Below, piece after piece: positions 9,018 through 16,899 of a stretch of 31,089 nucleotides of DNA; positions within the stretch are counted from its first letter, which is position 1, and each line of letters begins with the position of its first letter. This DNA is from CALMEH01 sp964548225 (GTDB lineage: Bacteria; Acidobacteriota; Blastocatellia; Pyrinomonadales; Pyrinomonadaceae), in assembly GCA_964548225.1 (NCBI GenBank), contig CAZJQP010000063.1, forward strand, positions 1 to 31,089, written 5' to 3'. The translations under genes and the position numbers were made by a program. The notes beneath the pieces are model-generated. The model was given only the letters and a program-made list of their open reading frames with translations. It was not told where the DNA came from and did not search any database.

Positions 9018-9056
9018 AAAAAAAAGGCAACTTAAATTTAAGTTGCCTTTTTTTTT
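9018..9056. terminator. Bidirectional rho-independent terminator
   Basis: A perfect 22-bp palindrome (9026-9047, ggcaactta...) is flanked by eight A on the left (9018-9025) and nine T on the right (9048-9056). It therefore works in both orientations: for the plus-strand DUF937 gene ending at 8995 and for the minus-strand giant secreted-protein gene ending at 9123. Confidence 0.92.
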
Positions 9057-9060
9057 ATGC

Positions 9061-9118
9061 GGAAGAAAGTTCCGAATTTTCAGAACTTTCTTCCGGCTGA
9101 AATGTCTCGAAAGACATT
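9061..9118. other. Two extra hairpins between convergent genes
   Basis: After the terminator come two more inverted repeats. The first has 12-bp arms (ggaagaaagttc, 9061-9072, and its complement 9083-9094). The second has 7-bp arms around a CGAA loop (9101-9118). Neither is followed by a T-run on either strand. They may stabilise the 3' end of the giant minus-strand mRNA; that is inference. Confidence 0.6.
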
Positions 9119-9122
9119 ATGC

Positions 9123-12100
9123 CTATTGCGGAATATAAGCCGCCGGAACGGGAACGTCCCCGGCTAATCCCCAATTCACACCGGTTATGGCTTGATTTGA
9201 ACTTTGCAGAACAAACCAATTACCTGCACCTCGATATACTGCGATGTCGGTTGAACCGTCGCCGTCAAAGTCTGCCGGAGCAGGAATGTCAGTTGCCAAA
9301 CCGAACGGAATGACAGATGATGTGCCGGACAAACTATTGATGATCCACCAAACACCATTACGGTAAATCGCTAAATCATTGCGACCGTCGCCGTCGAAAT
9401 CACCCGAAACAGGCTTATCGGTGGCGTTGCCCCAATTACTGATGCTTACCGTGTTAGTCGAACTGCGAAGGACAAACCAAGTTCCATCACGATAAACAGC
9501 AACATCAGTCTTGAAATCGCCATCGTAATCGCCTTGCATTGGTTTGTCGGTGCTGAGTCCGAAGGGAACTGCATACGAATTGCTGTCCGAACTGCGGAGA
9601 ATCCACCAAGTTCCGGTTGATGGACGGAAGACTGCTAAATCGGTTTTGCCGTCGCCGTCGTAATCACCCTGAACAGGTTTATCGCCCGCTGTTCCCCAGA
9701 AAGTCGTTTGGATCGAGTTGTTTGAACTGCGAAGAACCGACCAAACGCCCGAACTTGCCTGGAAGACAGCCGAATCAATCTTACCGTCGCCGTCATAATC
9801 GCCGGGGACAGGAACACCGTTCAATGCACCTGCCGCATTGATTTGCGGAACGCCGTTGCTTGATTGCAGAGCATACCAAATTAATGTTCCCGGACGGAAG
9901 ACACTGTAATCAGCCTTCAAATCACGGTCAAAGTCGGCAACATATGGACGGTCGTTGTCCACAATGATGCCCGCGCCCTGATTATCCGTAATCGTCGTGT
10001 TCATCGAAGGCATACTCAGGTTGACAAAGAAGAATTCGTTTGACTCTTTGGTTGTATCGCCCGCGATGGGAACATTGACGGTTAGTGTTCCGGTTGAGTT
10101 GAAATTCAACGTTCCGGTAGTAGTTGTGTAATCACTTCCACTTGTAGCCGTTCCGTTTGCCGTTGCGTATTGAACCGAAGCAATGATGCTACCCAGATTG
10201 CTAGTCATCGCAGAAGTCAGGGTTACGTTGAATGTCATATTAGCTGTTCCCATATTTCCTTCCGTGATTCGAGCATCGCTGATAGCGACGTTGTAATTCA
10301 TCGCCGGAACATCATCATCAACGATTGTTTGAACAGCAGTTGAAGGCGAACCGATTGTTGCACCACCTGTTGCATTCGTCAAAGCATAGTTGATAGTTTC
10401 GTCCGGTTCATCAGTTGTGTCGTTACAAATCGTAACATTAAACGTCTTGCTGGTTTCACCGTTCAAGAAAGTTAATGTTCCTGAAGCATTAACATAATCA
10501 ACCGCGCCGCCGCAAGCCGCTCCACCCGTTGCCGTGCCATTTGATGTGGCGTAATCAACTGTTACCGTGCCATCACTGCCGCCCGTGCGGGTTACAGTTA
10601 CGGTGAACGGACTGCCTGCTTCGCCGCCCGAATAGGTTGCATTGCTGAATTGCAATGATCCCGGAACTGCGACTGCGGCGAGTTCATCTGCACCGATGTC
10701 GGGAGTTGCACCGCGAACATCGCCGTCAATGTCATCAGCAACCGCCAAATTAGCACCTAAAGCAAGCATCGGGGAAGTCGGTTGAATATGCAGGTCGGTA
10801 TTTGAAACGAATAACGGATCAACTTTCAAACTTGCATTATCATTGGTTCCTGCCGCTGACAAAGTGCTGGTGTATGAACGGAAGTTCGTTGCCGGTGTGG
10901 TCATCGTCGGATCGAAATTGGCAAGTGTGAATTCACCTGTGCCGAAGGTCGTGCCGACTTGTGCCAAACGGTTTTGAGCATCTGCACCGACAAAGTAACC
11001 ATTGTTATTCAATGTCAAATTCATTGCCGCTGAGCCGCCCGATGGTAAAAAGACAGCAACATTTCGTGTTCCTGTCGGGTTTCCGCCCGTCAAAGTGTTC
11101 ACGAAAATATTGTTTCTAACATCGCAACCGGTTAAACCTGTTCCGGCAATACCAAATGCCGCTACTAAGTTACTGCTGACAGTTCCCGGAATCGCTCCGA
11201 AAAGGTTGACCGAGTTATGATAAACCTTATGTCCCGTTCCCGAACCGACACGAATACCGAACAAACCAAACGTAATACTAAACGCACCTGTTCCGGCAAC
11301 CTGATTGTTTCTCAGGTTAGATACGAAGTTATTTTGAACAACGTGATTATTACCACCGCCCAAATTGATTCCGTGAACTGCCCAAGTTTCTGGATTTTCG
11401 TTTAAGACACGATTGATTTTGTTTTTCTCAATCGTGAACGTCGAATTTGTAGAATTAACACCAACGGCAATACCGACAGTTGCGGCATTACCTGAACTTC
11501 CGACAAAGCCTTCGACATAAACCGTGTTACCGGAAATTACGCCGTCAGCCGAACCTTGAGCCGAAACTCCGTGGTTGTAAATCTGATTGGGCGCACCGGC
11601 AGTCGGATTTCCGATTGTATTGTTTTGAATCTTCAATCCGGGGAATACCGTAGTTGCCGAACCAAGAGCTACAACGCCTCTTGCCGCAGTAGTGATATTG
11701 TTGTTTGAAACTGTCAAATTAGTTGCCGTAGCACCTGTTCCGACAGTTAGGCTTACTGAACTTATTGCTGTTGGAGCAGTTGTTGCACCCGAAGCATTAG
11801 AAGAAGCCACAATACCGAAAGTAGTATTTTCCGATCCTGTTGCCGAAGTTGCAGTCGAGATATTTCTACCTGTTGCGCTTCCGACGATGTTCAAGTTACG
11901 GAAAATATTATTATCTGCACTTGCTACGGTTGTGGTGTTCAAAGCAACACGAATAACCGAAGTAAATGTAACCGTATTTGCGGCGGTGTTTTGAATCGTC
12001 AAGTTGCGATTTGTTCCCGCTGAATTCGGATTGTCGCCGTCAATGGTTACGTTATCCGCACCGTTGAGTTCGATTAATCCGCGTCCTGTTACCGTCGGAC

Positions 12101-15100
12101 CTGCAACGGTTACACCGTCAACTGAAGGTCTGATGATGATTGAAGTATAAGATGCCGCGCCTGCGCCGCTGCTGTTCAAAACAGAAGGAGCGGTTTCAGT
12201 CGTGTTGGCATTGATGTCAACGGTTACAGCACCTGTGTGCGTTCCCGCATTGATGGCATCAATCGCATCTTTAAGCGTTGCATAATTCGTCGCGCCCGGA
12301 TTAACGGTTACATTTCCGGCTACCGGCGGAACGTCCGTAATTGTCAAAACTGCCGTATTCGGCGTTCCGAGTGTCGCGCCGTTTGTCGCATTGGTTAATG
12401 CTAAATTAACGGTTTCGCTCGCTTCGGCTGTCGCATCGGTGCAAACCGGAATTGTAAATGTTTGCGAAGTCGTAACGCCATTTCCGAAAGTTACGGTTCC
12501 GCTTGTATTTACATAATCAACCATGCCGCCGCAAGCCGCGCCGCCCGTTGCCGTTCCTCCGGCGACAGTTGCGTAATCAGCCGTTACCGAACCATCGCTT
12601 CCGCCTGTTCGAGTAACAGTAATTGTTGCTGTCGGTCCGGTTTCACTAATCGAATATGTCGCTGAACTGAACTGCAATGTTCCCGCGACATCGTTATCTT
12701 GAATAGTCAAAACTGCCGTGTTTTGCATTCCGATAGTTGCGCCGCCGGTTGGGTTGGTCAATGTCATATTGACTGTTTCATCCGGTTCGTCGTTTGTATC
12801 GGGGCAAATTCCAACGGTGAACGTCTGACTTGTTACGCCATTGCCAAGTGTTACTGTTCCTCCTGTATTAACGAAATCAACTGCGCCGCCGCAAGCCGCG
12901 CCGCCGGTTGCTGTTCCATTGGACAATGTGTAGTCAGCCGTAACCGAACCTGTGCTGCCGCCTGTTCGATTAACAGTGATTGTTGCCGTTGCATTACCTT
13001 CGCTTTCCGAATATGTCGCACTGCTGAAGGCAAGAACGCCCGGAGCCGATGCACCGTTTTCGCCAATTCCCCAATCAGAGAAACTGGAAACGCCCGTAAT
13101 AGTTGCCGTATTCGTTGCGTCATTGACACACGGTCCGCCCATACATTGATTGGTTATAACACCTGTTTCGAGTTTGAAAACACGGTAATCGGTTTCTAAG
13201 CCATTGATGTCGCCGTCCAAATATGTGAATGCTAAATCAGTCGTCAAGTCTCCGGTTTCGGCTAATGTCCAATAACGCGATACCGAAATTGCTGTATTTA
13301 AACCCGGCAAAGTGTTGTCAACTGCCTTAACCGCCAGATTTGACGGATTCATTCCCAAAGCCGTTACGGTTGCCAAAAGCGGTGAATACCCGTTTTGTCC
13401 CACATGATAGGTATATGCACCCGTCGCCGTGAACTGGCGGCTCAGGTTGCCATCAACATAACCCGTCGTTCGTGTTACTGTTCCGATATTATTATGGAAC
13501 AAAGTATTTGCCGGAGGAACTACAACTACGCCATTGGTCAATGCTAAAGCACCTGCTCCCGCGCCGCTAATGGTCAAATCTCCGCCCGCAATGTTCAAGG
13601 TTGCGCCGACAGCATTATTATCAAATGTCAGTTGAGCCAAATTCCGCGCAGTATTGACCTCGAAGCCGGTTGTTCGGTTTAAAGTAGTCGTTCTCAAATG
13701 CAGAAGAATATGACCGCCCGAACCGCTGTTATACACAGGTGAAACATCAAATGTTCCGGAATTGGTTGGCGTGGTCGAATTACCGACTTGAATAACGGTT
13801 GTCGAAGTGCCGGCGTTACCAAGTGTAATTTGGTTACTGTTGGTAAATCCGCCACTAAAAATATTTACACGATTGACAAATATCGGCGAATTTATTGTTG
13901 TGTTGCTGGCATTCGGGCTGTTTGCGCTCATACCGACACCTGCGAAAGGCGTTCCGGCAGTGCCGAATGTGCCTGTTCCAGTATAAGTCATCGGACCGTT
14001 TGCCGCCCAATCGAACCGCGAACTTGCGCCTGTGCCTTGAATGACAACCGAGCCATTATTTGTAAAAGTTGCACCTCGGAAGAAAATCGCTGCTCCAGCC
14101 GCACCGCTGCCAACCGACATTGTGTGTCCGGTGTTTATAGTGATATTCGGTGTTGCGCCGGTAATGCGGAAATTTGTTGCCGGAGGCGTTGCCATATTTC
14201 CAAGTTGAAGCGTTGTTCCCGCGGGACTCGCTAAGAATGTCGCTGTTGTGCTGACGCTGTAATCAAGCGGTGTTGCATTCGTGTTCGGTAGAACGAGAAC
14301 GATTGTGCCGCCCGTCATATTAAAGACGTTGGTTGTCGCTGTCAAACCGAAACAAGCGGTTGTCGCTGTGTTTCCTACTGTGCAGACGTTGACCGTGCCG
14401 CCGGATTGATTGTAATTGACCTGACTTGTGGTTTGAAGCCGTCCGGCAAAGTTTGATGTTCCGCCTTCGATAGTAAAGGTTGCGCCTACGCCGCCACCCA
14501 TCGAATTACCGGATGATGTTCCGACATTAAATGTGCCGTTTGAAATGCGAAGCAACCCGTTATTCGTTGGTGAACCGTTTTGTCCGGCAACCGTAAAGTT
14601 CGGATTGTTAAGCCACAATCCGCCGACAGCCGGAATTGAATAAGCCGCCGTTGTGAACACTCGGTTAGTAATTGTGAAATTACCCGAAATTTTGAATGTG
14701 CCGCTGGTCAACGTCAAAAATCCCGCTGTGTCAGTGTTGACACCTAAAACAGTAAAGTTTGAAGTAGTCAATTCTACTGTTCCGGCAGAAGAGCCTTTAT
14801 TAACTGTAATTGCTCTGACATCCGTTGTTGCGCCTGTTCCGCCGAATGTAACACTTTGAACCGGAGCAACAAATGTCAGGATTGCGCCTGATGTATCACC
14901 ATTCGTGCTGAAGTCGAGCGTTCCGTTGTTGGTAACATTTCCGCCAACTGTCAATTGATTGTTGGTAACTGTTCCCGTCGATGGCGACTGAAGAGTTCCG
15001 CCGCTGTTAATCGTAACATTCAGGGCAAATGCGCCTGTAGTATCAACCGTAACCGTGCAACCCGAACCGATAGTTACGTTATCTGCAGCTGTCGGGACGC

Positions 15101-16331
15101 TTGCGTCCGCCCAAGTTGCCGTGTCGCTCCAGTTGCCGCCCGCGCCTGCACAAGTATCTGTTCCGGCGGGATTTGTTGCCTGACTGCCGGAAATATTGGA
15201 ACTTATAACTCCTTCAGAAACTGCGGCGACTTGATAAAAATAAGTTGTGCCGGGAATCAATCCGGTATCGTTAAACGATGTCGCGTCTGCCGCCGTTACA
15301 GCTACAAAACTGTAATTTATCCCGTCAAGAGAGCGGAAAATCGCGTAGCCGAATTCATTGGTCGCGTTATCTGTCCAATTTGTTTGAATTGATGTTTGAG
15401 TAACCGGCGCAAAACTCAAACCGGTTGGAGCATTCGGAACATTAGGTGTGAAAATATAACTTTTTCCTGAAGTAATGCCCGACAAGTTCGTATTGTTTGC
15501 TGTTGCGTAAGAAACCGTGTCGTCGGTAAGGGTTACTGAGGCGAAATTTGTCGCCGCGCCTGATTGCAAACCGACTGATGCACCGAGATCGGTAGCTGTT
15601 GAAGGCGCAATACCGCCGCCATAAACAAATTGAATTCTGCCCGGCGTGGTTGCGCCTGCCGATTCAAACAGCCACATTTGGAAAACGCCCGTTTGCGGTG
15701 CTGCCGAACACGAACCTTCGCGCGGAATTTCCATTCCGAACCACTCAACAATAAGTTTTCGATTCGGGGCAGTTCCAACTACTTTTGACCGAATTCCGCC
15801 TGTTGAGCCGGTGCAAAGGTCTTCAAAATACGGCGCAATTTTCGGAGCGTTCGTTACGGTATTCAAACCGTCCGTGCTGTTATTGAAAGTAGTGCCGACA
15901 ACGGTTGAGCCTAATCGCGCCAAACCGTTGACATTGACGGAAAATTGCGTAAAACGCACGCCGTCATACCAAAAATCGAAGCCGATATTCGTTACGGCTG
16001 ATGCTGTGTCATCCGCGCTTGCTCCAACGAGTGCTGTTGTGCCGCTCGACATATCTTCGAGTGCGACCCCGTTTAGAAACGAATAGTTGTAGGTTGTGGC
16101 AGTTATTAAATTCGCTGAAAAAGACGCATTGTCTTCCAATGAATTTAAATCGAATAACGCCTTTATTTCTTTGGTTCCCTCAAGATTTTGCTCAACCGGG
16201 CTTGTAATTACATCATTCTGAGCCTGAACTTTCACAAAACCGAAAGCTGTGGTCAACAGAAAAAGAGTCAAAGCCGTCAGAAAGTTCTTTCCTAGCCAAG
16301 CGACCGAAACGAAACTTGTTTCTTTTCTCAT
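9123..16331 (-). CDS. Giant secreted multidomain protein: FN3, beta-helix, four Calx-beta, FG-GAP/VCBS repeats
   Basis: A 2402-residue exported protein with an N-terminal signal peptide (FLTALTLFLLTTAFGFVKVQA). Approximate order: beta-rich domain 45-298; fibronectin III 299-381; long Gly/Thr/Asn-rich strand region resembling a parallel beta-helix 390-1090; Calx-beta 1 and 2 at 1097-1330, ending in DND-type motifs; a second beta-helix region 1338-1885 (NNTIGNPTAG-like turns, IGADEL at its end); Calx-beta 3 and 4 at 1888-2125; and six FG-GAP/VCBS units of about 45 residues (2127-2402) with DYDGDGK-type calcium loops and repeated AVFR/WWILRSS strands. It should be a calcium-stabilised surface or secreted protein, perhaps adhesive. 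The end (AAYIPQ) shows no sortase, PEP-CTERM or T9SS signal that I recognise. GAGGAG lies about 12 bases before the ATG. The ligand is unknown. Confidence 0.9.
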   Translation of the reverse strand: MRKETSFVSVAWLGKNFLTALTLFLLTTAFGFVKVQAQNDVITSPVEQNLEGTKEIKALFDLNSLEDNASFSANLITATTYNYSFLNGVALEDMSSGTTALVGASADDTASAVTNIGFDFWYDGVRFTQFSVNVNGLARLGSTVVGTTFNNSTDGLNTVTNAPKIAPYFEDLCTGSTGGIRSKVVGTAPNRKLIVEWFGMEIPREGSCSAAPQTGVFQMWLFESAGATTPGRIQFVYGGGIAPSTATDLGASVGLQSGAATNFASVTLTDDTVSYATANNTNLSGITSGKSYIFTPNVPNAPTGLSFAPVTQTSIQTNWTDNATNEFGYAIFRSLDGINYSFVAVTAADATSFNDTGLIPGTTYFYQVAAVSEGVISSNISGSQATNPAGTDTCAGAGGNWSDTATWADASVPTAADNVTIGSGCTVTVDTTGAFALNVTINSGGTLQSPSTGTVTNNQLTVGGNVTNNGTLDFSTNGDTSGAILTFVAPVQSVTFGGTGATTDVRAITVNKGSSAGTVELTTSNFTVLGVNTDTAGFLTLTSGTFKISGNFTITNRVFTTAAYSIPAVGGLWLNNPNFTVAGQNGSPTNNGLLRISNGTFNVGTSSGNSMGGGVGATFTIEGGTSNFAGRLQTTSQVNYNQSGGTVNVCTVGNTATTACFGLTATTNVFNMTGGTIVLVLPNTNATPLDYSVSTTATFLASPAGTTLQLGNMATPPATNFRITGATPNITINTGHTMSVGSGAAGAAIFFRGATFTNNGSVVIQGTGASSRFDWAANGPMTYTGTGTFGTAGTPFAGVGMSANSPNASNTTINSPIFVNRVNIFSGGFTNSNQITLGNAGTSTTVIQVGNSTTPTNSGTFDVSPVYNSGSGGHILLHLRTTTLNRTTGFEVNTARNLAQLTFDNNAVGATLNIAGGDLTISGAGAGALALTNGVVVVPPANTLFHNNIGTVTRTTGYVDGNLSRQFTATGAYTYHVGQNGYSPLLATVTALGMNPSNLAVKAVDNTLPGLNTAISVSRYWTLAETGDLTTDLAFTYLDGDINGLETDYRVFKLETGVITNQCMGGPCVNDATNTATITGVSSFSDWGIGENGASAPGVLAFSSATYSESEGNATATITVNRTGGSTGSVTADYTLSNGTATGGAACGGAVDFVNTGGTVTLGNGVTSQTFTVGICPDTNDEPDETVNMTLTNPTGGATIGMQNTAVLTIQDNDVAGTLQFSSATYSISETGPTATITVTRTGGSDGSVTADYATVAGGTATGGAACGGMVDYVNTSGTVTFGNGVTTSQTFTIPVCTDATAEASETVNLALTNATNGATLGTPNTAVLTITDVPPVAGNVTVNPGATNYATLKDAIDAINAGTHTGAVTVDINANTTETAPSVLNSSGAGAASYTSIIIRPSVDGVTVAGPTVTGRGLIELNGADNVTIDGDNPNSAGTNRNLTIQNTAANTVTFTSVIRVALNTTTVASADNNIFRNLNIVGSATGRNISTATSATGSENTTFGIVASSNASGATTAPTAISSVSLTVGTGATATNLTVSNNNITTAARGVVALGSATTVFPGLKIQNNTIGNPTAGAPNQIYNHGVSAQGSADGVISGNTVYVEGFVGSSGNAATVGIAVGVNSTNSTFTIEKNKINRVLNENPETWAVHGINLGGGNNHVVQNNFVSNLRNNQVAGTGAFSITFGLFGIRVGSGTGHKVYHNSVNLFGAIPGTVSSNLVAAFGIAGTGLTGCDVRNNIFVNTLTGGNPTGTRNVAVFLPSGGSAAMNLTLNNNGYFVGADAQNRLAQVGTTFGTGEFTLANFDPTMTTPATNFRSYTSTLSAAGTNDNASLKVDPLFVSNTDLHIQPTSPMLALGANLAVADDIDGDVRGATPDIGADELAAVAVPGSLQFSNATYSGGEAGSPFTVTVTRTGGSDGTVTVDYATSNGTATGGAACGGAVDYVNASGTLTFLNGETSKTFNVTICNDTTDEPDETINYALTNATGGATIGSPSTAVQTIVDDDVPAMNYNVAISDARITEGNMGTANMTFNVTLTSAMTSNLGSIIASVQYATANGTATSGSDYTTTTGTLNFNSTGTLTVNVPIAGDTTKESNEFFFVNLSMPSMNTTITDNQGAGIIVDNDRPYVADFDRDLKADYSVFRPGTLIWYALQSSNGVPQINAAGALNGVPVPGDYDGDGKIDSAVFQASSGVWSVLRSSNNSIQTTFWGTAGDKPVQGDYDGDGKTDLAVFRPSTGTWWILRSSDSNSYAVPFGLSTDKPMQGDYDGDFKTDVAVYRDGTWFVLRSSTNTVSISNWGNATDKPVSGDFDGDGRNDLAIYRNGVWWIINSLSGTSSVIPFGLATDIPAPADFDGDGSTDIAVYRGAGNWFVLQSSNQAITGVNWGLAGDVPVPAAYIPQ

Positions 16332-16587
16332 ACCTTATTTTTATCTCCTCTTAAATTTTTTTATCGAAATTCGGATGTAAAGCAAACGACAAAGAAAGTT
16401 GCCTGAGAACAAGACAAACCGGACAGAATCAGGCGTGTTTATAAAAAAATGTAGTTAAGAAAGTCGAAAGTAATCTGAGAGGCGGCTAATCTGTTTTATA
16501 AACATTTCGCTCCAAAATTTGTGCTTTCCGAATATTCAGACAGCTTTGGAAATCAAACTGACTTTCTGTTTGCTTTGCTTAAGTTGT
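16332..16587 (-). promoter_or_regulatory. Long predicted 5' leader of the giant secreted-protein gene
   Basis: If transcription starts about 7 bases after the -10 box at 16594-16599, the mRNA has a leader of about 255 nt. It contains no obvious reading frame. Near its 3' end a GCCTGA / TCAGGC pair could form a stem, and GAGGAG precedes the start codon. I do not recognise a known riboswitch. The leader might control translation of this very costly protein; that is inference only. Confidence 0.3.
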
Positions 16588-16593
16588 GAGTAA

Positions 16594-16621
16594 AGTATAA
16601 ACCGTTAATTAATTTTGTCAA
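16594..16621 (-). promoter_or_regulatory. Sigma70-like promoter for the giant secreted-protein gene
   Basis: Read on the minus strand, a perfect TTGACA (-35, 16616-16621) is followed after 16 bases by TATACT (-10, 16594-16599, five of six consensus bases). It points at the gene starting at 16331 and is the best promoter-like sequence I found in the window. Confidence 0.6.
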
Positions 16622-16717
16622 GAAAAAATGAGCATTAGAGCAACATCTTCGATAAAAAGGCTGATAATTTTCAGAAGCTGTTTTAAAACTCAAGATGATT
16701 AGGAAACAAAGCACGGC

Positions 16718-16750
16718 ATTATCAATTATCAATTACCAATTATCAATTAA
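16718..16750. repeat. AT heptamer repeat (attatca-type)
   Basis: Four to five near-perfect units of the form attatca/ttaccaa occur in tandem. This is the same family as 149-179 and roughly complementary to the ggataat array 40 bp downstream. The two arrays could pair into a long hairpin. The rest of the 16332-16899 gap holds the leader and promoter of the minus-strand gene and no other gene that I can see. Confidence 0.7.
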
Positions 16751-16789
16751 CTTGTCGGTGTTATACTTAAAACCCCAAAAAAATATAAT

Positions 16790-16845
16790 GGATAATGGAT
16801 AATGGATAATGGATAATGGATAATTGATAATGGATAATGGATAAA
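16790..16845. repeat. ggataat tandem heptamer array, 8 units
   Basis: Eight head-to-tail heptamers: five exact ggataat, one tgataat, one exact, and a last ggataaa. An in-frame ATG for the downstream aminopeptidase lies inside the array at 16837, but the signal peptide argues for the later start at 16900. Copy number in such arrays may vary between strains by slippage. Confidence 0.95.
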
Positions 16846-16899
16846 CCGCTTGCAATTATTCGGCTTTTTAGAATTTTAAAACAGCTTCTTAATAAATTA

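Noticed and set aside
12462..14234. Several open frames antisense to the giant secreted-protein gene (for example 12699-13199 and 13788-14234)
   Set aside because: They are rich in Cys, Arg and Ser, repeat with the Calx-beta modules and have no start signals; they are mirror images of a repetitive coding sequence.
16790..16845. CRISPR-like regular repeats
   Set aside because: The units are 7-bp head-to-tail repeats without spacers, and no cas gene is present.
16837..16899. Upstream start for the M1 aminopeptidase inside the heptamer array
   Set aside because: It would add 21 residues before a textbook signal peptide, and the codons come from the tandem repeat.
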